Of a DNA stretch of 64,000 bases, positions 16,866-26,745 are shown piece by piece; the first letter of the stretch is position 1, and each line of letters starts with the position of its first letter. Below the pieces are notes generated by a model. The model was not told the origin of the DNA, searched no databases, and was given only the letters and a program-made list of their open reading frames with translations. Made by a program: the position numbers and the translations under genes. The stretch covers positions 2,036,001 through 2,100,000 of the forward strand of contig NZ_CP162488.1 in the NCBI RefSeq assembly GCF_041242975.1. Direction: 5' to 3'. Source of the stretch: Xanthomonas sp. DAR 35659. Lineage in GTDB: Bacteria; Pseudomonadota; Gammaproteobacteria; Xanthomonadales; Xanthomonadaceae.

Positions 16866-19109
16866 TCACTCCACCGCCAGATCGTCGACCTTCTGCCAGC
16901 CGCGCGGCAGCAGCCCGCCGCGGCTGGCGCGGGCGCCGAGGTAGGCGTCCAGGTCCTTGAACGACAGCGACATGGTGCGCTGGCCGCTCTTCACCAGCAG
17001 CGTGTTGCCCGGCGCCACCGCGGCGATCGCCACCACCCGCTCGGTGCTGAGCTTGGCCTTGGGGATGTCGATGATCTTGTTGCCCTTGCCCTTGTCCAGC
17101 TCGGGCAGGTCGGCGACCGGGAACGCCAGCAGGTGGCCGGCGCTGGTGACCGCGACGATGCGGTCGCTGCCGGCGCCGCTCACCGGTGCCGGCGGCAGCA
17201 CCTTGGCGTTCGGGGTCAGGTTGAGCATGGCCTTGCCGGCCTTGTTGCGGCTGGTCAGGTTCTCGAAGCGGGTGACGAAGCCGTAGCCGTGCGAGGACGC
17301 CAGCACCAGGCGGCTGTCGTTCTCGCCGCTGGCGATGGCCTGGAACGACGCGCCGGCCGCGGGCGAGAAGCGCCCGGTCAGCGGCTCGCCGTTGCCGCGC
17401 GCCGAGGGCAGGGTATGCACCAGGGTCGAATAGGCGCGGCCTTCCGAATCCAGGAATGCCACCTGTTGCGTGCTGCGCGCGCGCACCGCCGCCAGCAGGC
17501 CGTCGCCGTCGCGGTAGGACAGCGCCGCCGGGTCCACGTCGTGGCCCTTGGCCGCGCGGATCCAGCCCTTCTCCGACATCACCACGGTCATCGGCTCGCT
17601 CGGCACCAGCTCGGTCTCGTCGATGGCCTGGGCCGCGCCGCGCTGCACCAGCGGCGAACGCCGCGCATCGCCGAACTTCTTGGCGTCGGCCACCAGTTCG
17701 TCCTTGATCAGCTTCTTCAGCTTGGTCTTGCTGGCCAGCACCGCCTGCAGCTGCTCGCGTTCCTTGGCCAGCGCGTCCTGCTCGCCGCGGATCTTCATTT
17801 CTTCCAGCCGCGCCAGCTGGCGCAGGCGGGTTTCCAGGATGTAGTCGGCCTGTTCCTCGCTGAGCGCGAAGCGCGCGATCAGCGCCGGCTTCGGCTCGTC
17901 CTCGCTGCGGATGATGCGGATCACTTCGTCCAGGTTGAGGAACGCGACCAGCAGGCCTTCCAACAGGTGCAGGCGGCGCTCGACCTTCTCCAGCCGATGG
18001 TTGAGGCGGCGCACCACGGTGTCGCTGCGGAAGCGCAGCCATTCCTCCAGCAGGGTCTTGAGGTTCTTGACCTGCGGGCGGCCGTCCAGGCCGATCACGT
18101 TGAGGTTGACCCGGTAGCTGCGCTCCAGGTCGGTGGTGGCGAACAGGTGGCCCATCAGCTGCTCGGCGTCGACCCGGTTGGAGCGCGGCACCAGCACCAC
18201 CCGCACCGGGTTGGCATGGTCGGACTCGTCGCGGATGTCTTCCAGCCACGGCAGCTTCTTGGCGCGCATCTGCTGCGCGATCTGCTCGATCACCTTCGAC
18301 GGCGACACCTGGTAGGGCAGCGCCGTGACCACGATGTTGGCGTTTTCCTTCTGGTAGGTGGCGCGGGCGCGCACGCTGCCATGGCCGGTTTCGTAAATGG
18401 TGCGCAGGTCGGCGGCCGGGGTGATGATCTCGGCGGTGGTCGGGTAGTCCGGGCCGCGCACGTGCTCGCACAGGTCGGCGACGCTGGCGTCGGGGTCGTC
18501 GAGCAGGCGGATCAGCGCGCTGACGATCTCGTTGAGGTTGTGCGGCGGCACGTCGGTGGCCATGCCCACGGCGATGCCGGTGGTGCCGTTGAGCAGCAGG
18601 TGCGGCAGCCGCGCCGGCATCCAGGTCGGCTCGTCCAGGGTGCCGTCGAAGTTCGGCGACCAGTCCACCGTGCCCTGGCCGAGTTCGCCCAGCAGCACTT
18701 CGGCGATCGGGGTCAGCTTGGACTCGGTGTAGCGCATCGCCGCGAACGACTTGGGGTCGTCGGTGGAGCCGAAGTTGCCCTGGCCCTCGATCAGCGGGTA
18801 GCGGTAGGAGAACGGCTGCGCCATCAGCACCAGGGCTTCGTAGCAGGCGCTGTCGCCATGCGGGTGGTACTTGCCGATCACGTCGCCGACGGTGCGCGCG
18901 GACTTCTTCGGCTTGGCCGTCGCGTTCAGGCCCAACTCGCTCATCGCATAGATGATGCGCCGCTGCACCGGCTTGAGCCCGTCGCCGAGGAAGGGCAGGG
19001 CGCGGTCCAGCACCACGTACATGGAGTAGTCGAGGTAGGCGCGTTCGGCGTACTCGCGCAGCGGCAGCTGTTCGAAGCCATGGAAGGCGGGGCGGGTGAG
19101 ATCGGTCAT
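16866..19109 (-). CDS. parC: DNA topoisomerase IV subunit A
   Basis: This 747-residue type IIA topoisomerase A subunit, the length of ParC, breaks and rejoins DNA to decatenate chromosomes with ParE. The catalytic tyrosine is Y127 ([11 protein letters not shown]). The quinolone-resistance region reads [12 protein letters not shown]87 and E91 equal E. coli S80 and E84, so both are the susceptible-type residues. The C-terminal third (from about residue 500) shows the beta-pinwheel repeats, as in [16 protein letters not shown] and [18 protein letters not shown]. ParC lacks the GyrA box found in gyrase and none is seen. It is transcribed alone and ends near the hairpin at 16796-16823. Confidence 0.97.
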   Translation of the reverse strand: MTDLTRPAFHGFEQLPLREYAERAYLDYSMYVVLDRALPFLGDGLKPVQRRIIYAMSELGLNATAKPKKSARTVGDVIGKYHPHGDSACYEALVLMAQPFSYRYPLIEGQGNFGSTDDPKSFAAMRYTESKLTPIAEVLLGELGQGTVDWSPNFDGTLDEPTWMPARLPHLLLNGTTGIAVGMATDVPPHNLNEIVSALIRLLDDPDASVADLCEHVRGPDYPTTAEIITPAADLRTIYETGHGSVRARATYQKENANIVVTALPYQVSPSKVIEQIAQQMRAKKLPWLEDIRDESDHANPVRVVLVPRSNRVDAEQLMGHLFATTDLERSYRVNLNVIGLDGRPQVKNLKTLLEEWLRFRSDTVVRRLNHRLEKVERRLHLLEGLLVAFLNLDEVIRIIRSEDEPKPALIARFALSEEQADYILETRLRQLARLEEMKIRGEQDALAKEREQLQAVLASKTKLKKLIKDELVADAKKFGDARRSPLVQRGAAQAIDETELVPSEPMTVVMSEKGWIRAAKGHDVDPAALSYRDGDGLLAAVRARSTQQVAFLDSEGRAYSTLVHTLPSARGNGEPLTGRFSPAAGASFQAIASGENDSRLVLASSHGYGFVTRFENLTSRNKAGKAMLNLTPNAKVLPPAPVSGAGSDRIVAVTSAGHLLAFPVADLPELDKGKGNKIIDIPKAKLSTERVVAIAAVAPGNTLLVKSGQRTMSLSFKDLDAYLGARASRGGLLPRGWQKVDDLAVE

Positions 19110-19167
19110 GCGCGGGGAATACCTGTAGGGGGAACGCGGCGGCGGGCGCCGCAGGTCAGCCGGTCGA

Positions 19168-20052
19168 TTATCCGGATGCGGCCGGCGATGCCAAGCCGCG
19201 CGTGCCGCCGGCGCTGGCCAGGTAGCGGGCGGGCGGATGGCCGAAGCGGCCGCGGAAAGCGGTGACGAAGGCGCTGGGGCTGCTGTAGCCCAGCCGGAAG
19301 GCGGTGTCGGCGACGCTGGCGCCGTCGCTGAGCCGGCGCAGCGCCTCGGCCAGCCGCGCCTGCTGGCGCCAGCCGGCGAAGCCGAAGCCGGTCTCGTCGC
19401 GGAAATGCCGGCTCAGGCTGCGCGGCGACAGCCCGGCCCAGTGCGCCCATTGCGCCAGCGTGCGGTCGTCGGCGGGGGTCTCCAGCAACTGGGTGGCGAT
19501 GCGCAGCAGGCGTCGGTCGCGCGGCATCGGCAGGTGCAGATGCTCGACCGGCGCGTTGCGCACCTCGTCCAGCAGCACCGCGCACAGGCGCTGCTGCTCG
19601 GCATCCAGCGCCGGCGGCACGCCCCATTGGGTCATCCGCCGCAGTACCTCCCGGAACAGGCCGTTCATGCCGATCACGCAGGTCCGCGGCGGCAGGTCGG
19701 CGCAGACGTCGGGGCGGATCAGCGCCAGGTAGCTGCGCACCCGCCCGGACACCTGCACCGTATGCAGCTCCTGCGGCGGCATCCAACCCGCGCAGCCGGG
19801 CGGCAGCGACCACTGGCCATGCTCGGTGCGGGTGCCCAGCACGCCTTCCTCGACATAGATCAACTGGCCGCGCACGTGGCGGTGCCAGTCCACCTCGCGC
19901 CGCAGCGACACCGGCGAATGCGCCATGAACGCCAGCGCGGGCGGGCCGTCGGCGCGTTCGAACCAGTCCATGGCGCGCGGGTCCAGGGCGCTGCCGGAGG
20001 CGAGCGCGGACGAGGCGAGGGTGGAGACGGTTGGCTCGATTTCGATATCCAT
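19168..20052 (-). CDS. AraC-family transcriptional regulator
   Basis: The 294-residue protein has an N-terminal cupin-like sensor domain ([43 protein letters not shown]) and a C-terminal AraC double helix-turn-helix (residues about 195-280: [28 protein letters not shown] and [32 protein letters not shown]). It is divergent from the MarR/efflux operon across a 141-bp region and may also act there. No partner gene follows; parC is next downstream on the same strand, with 58 bp between. Confidence 0.9.
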   Translation of the reverse strand: MDIEIEPTVSTLASSALASGSALDPRAMDWFERADGPPALAFMAHSPVSLRREVDWHRHVRGQLIYVEEGVLGTRTEHGQWSLPPGCAGWMPPQELHTVQVSGRVRSYLALIRPDVCADLPPRTCVIGMNGLFREVLRRMTQWGVPPALDAEQQRLCAVLLDEVRNAPVEHLHLPMPRDRRLLRIATQLLETPADDRTLAQWAHWAGLSPRSLSRHFRDETGFGFAGWRQQARLAEALRRLSDGASVADTAFRLGYSSPSAFVTAFRGRFGHPPARYLASAGGTRGLASPAASG

Positions 20053-20150
20053 TGTCCGGATTGTAATACCGAGCCAGGTCCGCCCGCCGCTACAGTGCGC
20101 TCGCCGTCAGCGTTCTTCTGGTGCAACGCAGCATCTACTTTCTTTGGAGA

Positions 20151-20192
20151 TATTTTCTTGACATATATTTCTAAATGAAAATAATTGGCGCC
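20151..20192 (+). promoter_or_regulatory. marR-emrAB promoter with spanning inverted repeat
   Basis: TTGACA (20158-20163), 16 bases, then AATAAT (20180-20185) make a near-consensus sigma-70 promoter in an AT-rich island unlike the surrounding DNA. A perfect inverted repeat, TATTTTC (20151-20157) and GAAAATA (20177-20183), brackets it and overlaps both elements, as expected for a MarR autoregulatory operator. The predicted transcript start near 20192 is 2 bases before the ATG. Confidence 0.65.
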
Positions 20193-20193
20193 C

Positions 20194-20643
20194 ATGAACT
20201 TCGCTCCCTCCCTCCCGGGCCCGCCCTCGTTCGGCCTGCTGCTGCGCCAGGTGCGTGACGGCCTGATGCGCCATCTCGACCAGGCCATGGCCGGGCTGGA
20301 GCCGGATCTGGGCTTCACCCACTACATCGGGATGAAGGCGCTGTCCTACATGGCGCCGTGCACCGCCAACGAACTGGCCCAGGCCATCGACCAGAACCCC
20401 AGCGCGGTGACCCGCCTGCTGGACAGGCTGCAGGACCTGGGCTGGGTGCGTCGCGAGGCGCATGCGCAGGACCGCCGCGCCTTGCAGATCGTGCTCACCG
20501 ACGAAGGCCGCGCGCTGTGGCAACAGCTCAAGCGCCGCGGCGACGAGACCATCGCCAACGCGCTGCGCGACCTCTCCGCCGACGAACGCGAGCAACTCAC
20601 TTCGCTGTTGATCCGCGTCCGCGATTCCCTCAATTCGCCATGA
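20194..20643 (+). CDS. MarR-family regulator of the efflux operon
   Basis: The 149-residue winged-helix MarR protein has LGFTHYIGMKALSYMAPCTANELAQAIDQNPSAVTRLLDRLQDLGWVRREAHAQDRRALQIVLTDEGR as its DNA-binding core (residues about 35-105), including the DxR wing motif. ATG 20194 has no Shine-Dalgarno sequence and lies next to the predicted transcript start, so translation is probably leaderless; a TTG at 20185 would fall inside the -10 box. Its stop overlaps the next start (ATGA). It should repress its own operon (outer-membrane factor, EmrA, EmrB) until a drug-like ligand binds. Confidence 0.88.
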   Translation: MNFAPSLPGPPSFGLLLRQVRDGLMRHLDQAMAGLEPDLGFTHYIGMKALSYMAPCTANELAQAIDQNPSAVTRLLDRLQDLGWVRREAHAQDRRALQIVLTDEGRALWQQLKRRGDETIANALRDLSADEREQLTSLLIRVRDSLNSP

Positions 20644-22136
20644 ACCCGCTTATGAACCTCTCCGCATCGTCCCATCGCCTGCGCCCGTTCGCGGTCGCGG
20701 CCCTCACCCTGGCGCTGGCCGCCTGCGCCAGCAGCCGCGGCCTGGAACCGCAAGGCCGCCGGCTCGACGCCGATCAGCAGTTGCAGGCCGGCAAGACCCT
20801 GGCCGCCGCGCATCTGGCGCCGGCCGCCTGGCCGCGGCAGGACTGGTGGACGGCGCTGGGCGACCCGCAACTGGACGCGCTGATTGCCGAAGCGCTGCAG
20901 GGCACGCCGAGCCTGGAGGCGGCCGACGCGCGGCTGCGCCTGGCGCAGGCCCAGGCCGGCGCGGCCAACGCCGACCGCGGCGCCAAACTGTCGCTGTCCG
21001 CCGGCTATACCGGCCTGCAACTGCCCAAGGGACTGGCCGGCGACGAGATCGGCGGCAAGTACATCCACAACGAGCAGGCGCTGCTGGATTTCAGCTACGG
21101 CTTCGACCTGTGGGGCGGCAAGCGCGCCGCCTGGGAAGCGGCGGTGGACCAGGCGCATGCGGCGCAGGTCGATGCGCAGGCCGCGCGGCTGGACCTGTCG
21201 GCGGCGGTGGCCAATGCCTACGCGCAGCTCGGTTACGCCTGGCGGCTGTACGACCTGGCCGGCGAGGAGCTGGCGCGCGCCGACACCAGCCTGAAGCTGG
21301 TGCGGCAGCGCGTCGGCGCCGGCATCGACAGCAACCTGCAACTGCGCCAGGCCGAGGCGCGGGTACCGGCGGCGCGTCAGCAGCAGCAGGCCGCGCAGCA
21401 ACAGATCGACGAGGCGCGCACCGCGCTGGCGGCGCTGCTCGGGCGCGGCCCGGATCGTGGCCTGCAGATCGAGCGGCCGCGGCCGCTGGATCCGATGGCG
21501 GTGCAGTTGCCGTCGGTGCTGCCCAGCGACCTGCTCGGGCGCCGTCCCGACGTGGTCGCGGCGCGCTGGCGGGTCGAGGCGTCCTCGCAGAGCATCGGCG
21601 CGGCCAAGGCGCAGTTCTATCCCAGCATCAATCTCACCCTGCTCGGCGGCGTCGCCGCGAAGAACCCCGGCGACCTGTTCAAGGGCGACGCGGTGCTCGG
21701 CTACCTGGCGCCGAGCCTGAGCCTGCCGCTGTTCGACAGCGGCCGCCTGCGCAGCCAACTGGCCGAGCGCGACGCGCAGTACGACCTGGCCGTGGCCAAC
21801 TACAACCAGGCGCTGGTGACGGCGTTGCGCGAGGTCGCCGACCAGGTCAGCGCCGCGCGTTCGCTGCAACAGCAGGCGCAGCAGCAAGCGCAGGCGGTGG
21901 ACACCGCGCGCGCCGCCTTCGACCTGGCGCAGCAGCGCTACCGCGCCGGCATCGGCAACTACCTCGACGTGCTGAGCGTGCAGCAGCAGCTGCTGGAGGC
22001 GCAGCAGCGCCTGGCCTCGCTGCAGTCCAACCAGATCCTGGTGTCGGTGCGCCTGAACCAGGCGCTGGGCGGTGGCTACGAAGCCACCTCCGCGGCCGAC
22101 GCGCCGTCGACCCCTTCCGCTTCCACGCATTCCTGA
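20640..22136 (+). CDS. NodT-family outer-membrane efflux lipoprotein (OMF)
   Basis: The 498-residue TolC/OprM-type channel has a lipoprotein signal peptide with lipobox LALAAC and acylated Cys29. It contains two outer-membrane-efflux repeats (residues about 75-270 and 290-480), with PDVVAARWRVEASSQSIGAAKAQFYPSINL typical of NodT proteins. A trimer would form the exit duct for the EmrAB pump. The start overlaps the marR stop as ATGA (20640-20643), implying coupling. Low-complexity Gln/Ala stretches around residue 410-425 are normal coiled-coil composition for the family. Confidence 0.92.
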   Translation: MNPLMNLSASSHRLRPFAVAALTLALAACASSRGLEPQGRRLDADQQLQAGKTLAAAHLAPAAWPRQDWWTALGDPQLDALIAEALQGTPSLEAADARLRLAQAQAGAANADRGAKLSLSAGYTGLQLPKGLAGDEIGGKYIHNEQALLDFSYGFDLWGGKRAAWEAAVDQAHAAQVDAQAARLDLSAAVANAYAQLGYAWRLYDLAGEELARADTSLKLVRQRVGAGIDSNLQLRQAEARVPAARQQQQAAQQQIDEARTALAALLGRGPDRGLQIERPRPLDPMAVQLPSVLPSDLLGRRPDVVAARWRVEASSQSIGAAKAQFYPSINLTLLGGVAAKNPGDLFKGDAVLGYLAPSLSLPLFDSGRLRSQLAERDAQYDLAVANYNQALVTALREVADQVSAARSLQQQAQQQAQAVDTARAAFDLAQQRYRAGIGNYLDVLSVQQQLLEAQQRLASLQSNQILVSVRLNQALGGGYEATSAADAPSTPSASTHS

Positions 22137-22146
22137 GACCGCCGCA

Positions 22147-23328
22147 ATGAATCAGACAACGACCCCCGATTCCTCCGCTCCCGCTCCCAGCCGGCGCGGC
22201 AAGCTGCTGCGCGGCCTGGCCGTGGTGGTGGTGCTGGTGCTGATCGCGCTGGCGATCTGGTACTTCGTCTCCGGCCGCTGGCACGAGGACACCGACGACG
22301 CCTACGTGCAGGGCAACCTGGTGCAGATCACGCCGATGGTCGCCGGCACCGTGGTCAGCATCGGCGCCGACGACGGCATGCGCGTGGAGCGCGGCCAGTT
22401 GCTGGTCAAGCTCGACCCGGCCGACACTGAGGTCGCGCTGCAGCAGGCCGAAGCCAATCTGGCGCGCACGGTGCGCCAGGTGCGCGGCCTGTACCGCACC
22501 GTGGAAGGCGCGCAGGCCGAACTGTCGGCGCAGCAGGTGACCCTGCAGCGCGCCCGCGCCGACGTCGCCCGCCGCACCAGCCTGGTCGCCAGCGGCGCGA
22601 TCTCCGCCGAAGAGCTGGCGCATGCGCGCGACCAACTGGCCGCCGCCGAGGCCGCGGTCAGCGGTTCGCGCGAGACGGTGGAGCGCAACCGCGCGCTGAT
22701 CGACGACAACGGCGTGGCCCACCAGCCCGACGTGCAGGCCGCCGCCGCGCAGGTGCGCCAGGCGTTCCTCAACAACGCCCGCAGCGCCATCGTCGCGCCG
22801 GTCACCGGCTACGTCGCGCGGCGTTCGGTGCAGGTCGGGCAGCGCGTGCAGCCGGGCGCCGCGCTGATGGCGGTGGTGCCGCTGGAGCAGGTGTGGGTGG
22901 AAGCCAACTTCAAGGAAACCCAGCTCAAGCACATGCGCCTGGGCCAGCCGGTGGAACTGGAGTCGGATCTGTACGGCGGCGCGGTGCGCTACCAGGGCAC
23001 GGTGCAGAGCCTGGGCCTGGGCACCGGCAGCGCGTTCTCGCTGCTGCCGGCGCAGAACGCCAGCGGCAACTGGATCAAGATCGTGCAGCGCGTGCCGGTG
23101 CGCATCGCCATCGATCCCAAGCAACTGGCGCAGAACCCGCTGCGCATCGGCCTGTCGATGAAGGTGGACGTGAACCTGCACCAGCAGCACGGCGGCGTGC
23201 TGCCGACCAAGTTCGCCAGCGGTACGCTGCTTGACACCGACGTCTACGCGCAGCAGCTGAGCCAGGCCGATGAGGCCATCGCCCAGATCATCCACGCCAA
23301 CCTGCCCGACGCCGCCAAGGCGAACTGA
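22147..23328 (+). CDS. emrA: EmrA-like membrane fusion (periplasmic adaptor) protein
   Basis: The 393-residue adaptor has one N-terminal membrane helix (residues about 20-42, LLRGLAVVVVLVLIALAIWYFV) followed by the HlyD/EmrA motif DTDDAYVQGNLVQITPMVAGTV. Next come a biotinyl-lipoyl-like segment (GQLLVKLDPADTEVALQQAEANL), a coiled-coil hairpin (about 95-210) and a beta-barrel region ending IVAPVTGYVARRSVQVGQRVQPG. It connects EmrB in the inner membrane to the outer-membrane factor encoded just upstream. It starts 10 bp after the OMF gene and ends 8 bp before emrB. Confidence 0.93.
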   Translation: MNQTTTPDSSAPAPSRRGKLLRGLAVVVVLVLIALAIWYFVSGRWHEDTDDAYVQGNLVQITPMVAGTVVSIGADDGMRVERGQLLVKLDPADTEVALQQAEANLARTVRQVRGLYRTVEGAQAELSAQQVTLQRARADVARRTSLVASGAISAEELAHARDQLAAAEAAVSGSRETVERNRALIDDNGVAHQPDVQAAAAQVRQAFLNNARSAIVAPVTGYVARRSVQVGQRVQPGAALMAVVPLEQVWVEANFKETQLKHMRLGQPVELESDLYGGAVRYQGTVQSLGLGTGSAFSLLPAQNASGNWIKIVQRVPVRIAIDPKQLAQNPLRIGLSMKVDVNLHQQHGGVLPTKFASGTLLDTDVYAQQLSQADEAIAQIIHANLPDAAKAN

Positions 23329-23336
23329 GCCCGGCC

Positions 23337-24914
23337 ATGTCCAACCAAGCAGCCACTCCCGCCGCGCCCGGGGCACCGGGCGCCCCGGCCGCCGCGTTCC
23401 GCCCGCCGAGCGTGGCGCTGTGCACCGTGGGCCTGGCGATGGCCTCGTTCATGCAGGTGCTCGACACCACCATCGCCAACGTCTCGCTGCCGACCATCGC
23501 CGGCAACCTCGGCGCCAGCTCGCAGCAGGCGACCTGGGTCATCACCTCGTTCGCGGTCAGCAACGCGATCGCGCTGCCGTTGACCGGCTTCCTCAGCCGG
23601 CGTTTCGGCGAGACCAAATTGTTCGTGTGGGCCACGCTGTCCTTCACCATCGCCTCGCTGCTGTGCGGCCTGGCGCAGAGCATGGGCATGCTGGTGGTGT
23701 CGCGCGCGATCCAGGGCTTCGTGTGCGGGCCGATGTACCCGATCACGCAGAGCTTGCTGGTGTCGATCTACCCGCGCGAGAAACGCGGGCAAGCCTTGGC
23801 GCTGCTGGCGATGATCACCGTGGTCGCGCCGATCGCCGGCCCGATCCTGGGCGGCTGGATCACCGACAACTACAGCTGGGAATGGATCTTCCTGATCAAC
23901 GTGCCGCTGGGCATCATCGCCGCGGTCGTGGTCGGCGCGCAGTTGCGCGACCGCCCCGAGCCGACCGAGCGCCCGCGCATGGATTATGTCGGCCTGATCA
24001 CCCTGATCATCGGCGTCGGCTGCCTGCAGCTGGTGCTGGACCTGGGCAACGACGAGGACTGGTTCAGTTCGGACAAGATCGTGATATTGGCCGCGATCTC
24101 GGCGGTGGCGCTGGCGGTGTTCCTGATCTGGGAGCTCACCGACAAGGATCCGATCGTCAACCTGCGCCTGTTCCGCCACCGTAACTTCCGCGCCGGCACC
24201 ATGGCGCTGATCGTGGCCTATGCCGCGTTCTTCAGCGTGTCGCTGCTGATCCCGCAGTGGCTGCAGCGCGACATGGGCTACACCGCGATCTGGGCCGGCC
24301 TGGCCACCGCGCCGATCGGCATCCTGCCGGTGCTGATGACCCCGTTCGTCGGCAAGTACGCCTCGCGCTTCGACCTGCGCATGCTGGCCAGCATCGCCTT
24401 CATCTTCATGGCGGCGACCAGCTTCATGCGCTCGGACTTCAACCTGCAGGTCGACTTCGCCCACGTGGCCGGGGTGCAGCTGCTGATGGGCGTGGGCGTG
24501 GCGCTGTTCTTCATGCCGGTGCTGCAGATCCTGCTGTCGGACCTGGATGGGCGCGAGATCGCGGCCGGCTCGGGCCTGGCCACCTTCCTGCGCACGCTTG
24601 GCGGCAGCTTCGCCGCCTCGCTGACCACCTACCTGTGGTCCAAGCGCACGCAGATGCACCACGCCCAGCTCACCGAGCACATCTCCGCCTACACGCCGGG
24701 GATGCAGGAGCAGGTGCGGGCGATGGGGCAGGGCGACCTGCAGACCGGTGCAGCCTTCCTCAACAACACCATCAACCACCAGGCCTCGCAGATGGGCTTC
24801 AACGACATCTTCTACCTGCTGGGCTGGACGTTCCTGGGCATCATCTTCTTCCTGTGGCTGGCCAAGCCGCCGTTCGCGGGCGGTGGCGGGGCCGCCGCCG
24901 CGGGCGGTCACTGA
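23337..24914 (+). CDS. emrB: EmrB/QacA-family (DHA2) drug:proton antiporter
   Basis: The 525-residue MFS protein has 14 predicted membrane helices. It shows the DHA2 signature LDTTIANVSLPTIAGNLG at residues about 42-60, motif A-like GFLSRRFGETKLFVWATL, and motif C-like APIAGPILGGWITDNYSWEWIFLINVP. It drives export of hydrophobic drugs using the proton gradient, with EmrA and the OMF encoded upstream as the tripartite partners. It is the last gene of the operon: a strong hairpin terminator begins 21 bp after its stop. Confidence 0.95.
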   Translation: MSNQAATPAAPGAPGAPAAAFRPPSVALCTVGLAMASFMQVLDTTIANVSLPTIAGNLGASSQQATWVITSFAVSNAIALPLTGFLSRRFGETKLFVWATLSFTIASLLCGLAQSMGMLVVSRAIQGFVCGPMYPITQSLLVSIYPREKRGQALALLAMITVVAPIAGPILGGWITDNYSWEWIFLINVPLGIIAAVVVGAQLRDRPEPTERPRMDYVGLITLIIGVGCLQLVLDLGNDEDWFSSDKIVILAAISAVALAVFLIWELTDKDPIVNLRLFRHRNFRAGTMALIVAYAAFFSVSLLIPQWLQRDMGYTAIWAGLATAPIGILPVLMTPFVGKYASRFDLRMLASIAFIFMAATSFMRSDFNLQVDFAHVAGVQLLMGVGVALFFMPVLQILLSDLDGREIAAGSGLATFLRTLGGSFAASLTTYLWSKRTQMHHAQLTEHISAYTPGMQEQVRAMGQGDLQTGAAFLNNTINHQASQMGFNDIFYLLGWTFLGIIFFLWLAKPPFAGGGGAAAAGGH

Positions 24915-24934
24915 GTCCGGCGCGCCGGCAACGA

Positions 24935-24964
24935 CGAAACCCCGCCGCGCGCGGGGTTTCGTTT
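24935..24964 (+). terminator. Rho-independent terminator of the emr operon
   Basis: CGAAACCCC (24935-24943) and GGGGTTTCG (24953-24961) form a 9-bp stem with a 9-base GC loop, followed by TTT. It lies directly after emrB. Confidence 0.8.
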
Positions 24965-25065
24965 GTGCGCCGGCTGCGCGCGTGGCCCGCGCTGTCGCGC
25001 GCTTGCCGTTGCGGTGGCCGGCGGACCAGAATGCCGCTCCCTCGCACCTAGCGGCAGGTTCGGAC

Positions 25066-26613
25066 ATGCAGCGTTTTCTGCGCGCCTTGTGGTTTCGCCC
25101 GGAGTCCCCGCGGTCGCGTCGCGGCGCTGCACGCGCCCGGTGGTGCGCGGCGCTGCTGCTGTGCCTTGGCGCCCTCGCCAGCGGCGGCGCCAGCGCGCAT
25201 GCCGAGCCGAACATGGCGGCGATCACGCCGACCGACCGCCTGCACGAAGCCTGGTGGGCGCAGCGCCACCAGCAGGTGCTGGAGCAGGTGCGCGCGCACC
25301 CGGACGCGCCGCTGCTGCTGATCGGCGACTCGATCACCCACAACTACGACAAGGCGAAGGCGCCGGACGAGGATTTCCAGCCGACCTGGCAGACCTTCTA
25401 CGGCAGCCGCGGCGCGCTCAACCTCGGCTTCAGCGGCGACGCCACCGAGCATGTGCTGTGGCGGCTGCAGCACGGCGAAGTGGATGGGCTGCAGCCCAAG
25501 GTCGCGATGCTGTTGATCGGCACTAACAACACCGGGTACGAGCGGCACAGCGCGGCGGACACGGTGCGCGGCATCGACGCGGTGGTGGCGACCCTGGAGC
25601 AGCGCCTGCCGAAGACGCGCATCCTGCTGCTCGGCCTGCTGCCCAGCGCCGGATCGGCGCAGAAGAGTGCGCGCGACGCCGAGGTCAACCGCGCCCTGGC
25701 GGTGCGCTACGGCGACAACCCGCGCGTGGCGTATCTCGACATCGGCGCGGTGTTCCGCAAGGACGGCATGCTCGACGAGAGCCTGTTCTACGACCCGCGG
25801 CTGCATCCGCCGGGTGCCGCCCTGCATCCGGACACGCGCGGCCAGCGGCGCATGGCCGAGGCGATCGAGCCGACCCTGGCGCGCCTGCTCGGCGAGCCGC
25901 CGCGGGTGCCGCTGGCGGCGATGACCCAGGCCAATACCGCGCTGATCCCGGTGCCGTGGCTGGAACAGGATTCCTACGACTGGTACGCGCGCCACCATGC
26001 CGCGCTGGACGTCGCGCGCCAGCTGCAGCCGGAGGTGGTGATGCTCGGCGACTCGATCACCCACTTCTGGGGCGGACCGCCGCAGGCGACGCGGGTCGGC
26101 GGCGCGCAGGCCTGGCAGCGCACCTTCGGCGCGCGCAAGGTGCTGAACCTGGGCTTCGGCTGGGATCGCACCCAGAACGTGCTGTGGCGGCTGCGCCAGG
26201 GCGAGGTGGACGGGTTGGCGCCGCGCTGGGTGGTGATCAACATCGGCACCAACAACCTCACCGGCACCGACAACGCGCGCGCCAGCACGCCGCAGGAAAC
26301 CGCCGAGGGCGTGGCCGCGGTGGTCGCCGAGGTGCGGCAGCGGCTGCCGCGCAGCAGGATCGTGCTGATGGGCATCCTGCCGCGCGGTTTTGAAGCCGAT
26401 TCGCCACGGCGCGAACCGATCGCGCAGACCAACCGCCTGCTGGCCGCGCGTTTCGGCCACGACCCGGCGGTGCGCTGGCTGGACATCGGCGCGCGCTTCC
26501 TGCAACCCGACGGCAGCCTGCCGCAGGCGCTGATGCCCGACAGCACGCATCCCAGCGAAGACGGCTACCGGATCTGGGGCGATGCGCTGCGCGAGATCGG
26601 CGTGGGCGGCTGA
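25066..26613 (+). CDS. Exported double-domain SGNH/GDSL hydrolase
   Basis: The 515-residue product has an N-terminal signal peptide (hydrophobic CAALLLCLGALASGGASAHA, residues about 27-46). Two SGNH hydrolase domains follow in tandem, offset by 241 residues: the nucleophile motifs are S89 (LIGDSITHNYD) and S330 (MLGDSITHFWG). Each copy repeats NLGF, VLWRL(Q/R)(H/Q)GEVDGL and IGTNN. The second domain keeps a clean Asp-x-x-His (DSTHP). The first has DPRLHPPGAALHP, where an insertion separates the usual Asp from the best-aligned His, so its catalytic pair may be altered. Such domains are found in platelet-activating-factor acetylhydrolase-like esterases and glycan deacetylases. Location is periplasmic or secreted; substrate unknown. 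Confidence 0.82.
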   Translation: MQRFLRALWFRPESPRSRRGAARARWCAALLLCLGALASGGASAHAEPNMAAITPTDRLHEAWWAQRHQQVLEQVRAHPDAPLLLIGDSITHNYDKAKAPDEDFQPTWQTFYGSRGALNLGFSGDATEHVLWRLQHGEVDGLQPKVAMLLIGTNNTGYERHSAADTVRGIDAVVATLEQRLPKTRILLLGLLPSAGSAQKSARDAEVNRALAVRYGDNPRVAYLDIGAVFRKDGMLDESLFYDPRLHPPGAALHPDTRGQRRMAEAIEPTLARLLGEPPRVPLAAMTQANTALIPVPWLEQDSYDWYARHHAALDVARQLQPEVVMLGDSITHFWGGPPQATRVGGAQAWQRTFGARKVLNLGFGWDRTQNVLWRLRQGEVDGLAPRWVVINIGTNNLTGTDNARASTPQETAEGVAAVVAEVRQRLPRSRIVLMGILPRGFEADSPRREPIAQTNRLLAARFGHDPAVRWLDIGARFLQPDGSLPQALMPDSTHPSEDGYRIWGDALREIGVGG

Positions 26614-26635
26614 AACGCCGCAGCCGCCGGCTGTT

Positions 26636-26707
26636 CCTGTAGGAGCGGCTTCAGCCGCGACAGGTCTTGTCGATGGAGTCCGTCGCGGCTAAAGCCGCTC
26701 CTACAGG
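26636..26707. repeat. REP-like palindromic element
   Basis: CCTGTAGGAGCGGCTTCAGC at the left and its near-complement ending AAGCCGCTCCTACAGG at the right form a long imperfect palindrome after the SGNH gene. Both arms carry the 13-base sequence AAGCCGCTCCTAC on one strand or the other, the predicted target of the IS110 element at 52862-54010. Confidence 0.85.
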
Positions 26708-26745
26708 GGGTACAGGGGCTATCGGTTCGCGGATGCGGCGCGCGC

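Noticed and set aside
19168..20052. AraC gene as part of the efflux operon
   Set aside because: It is divergent, and the inverted repeat at the promoter fits MarR autoregulation better; a role for AraC there cannot be shown.
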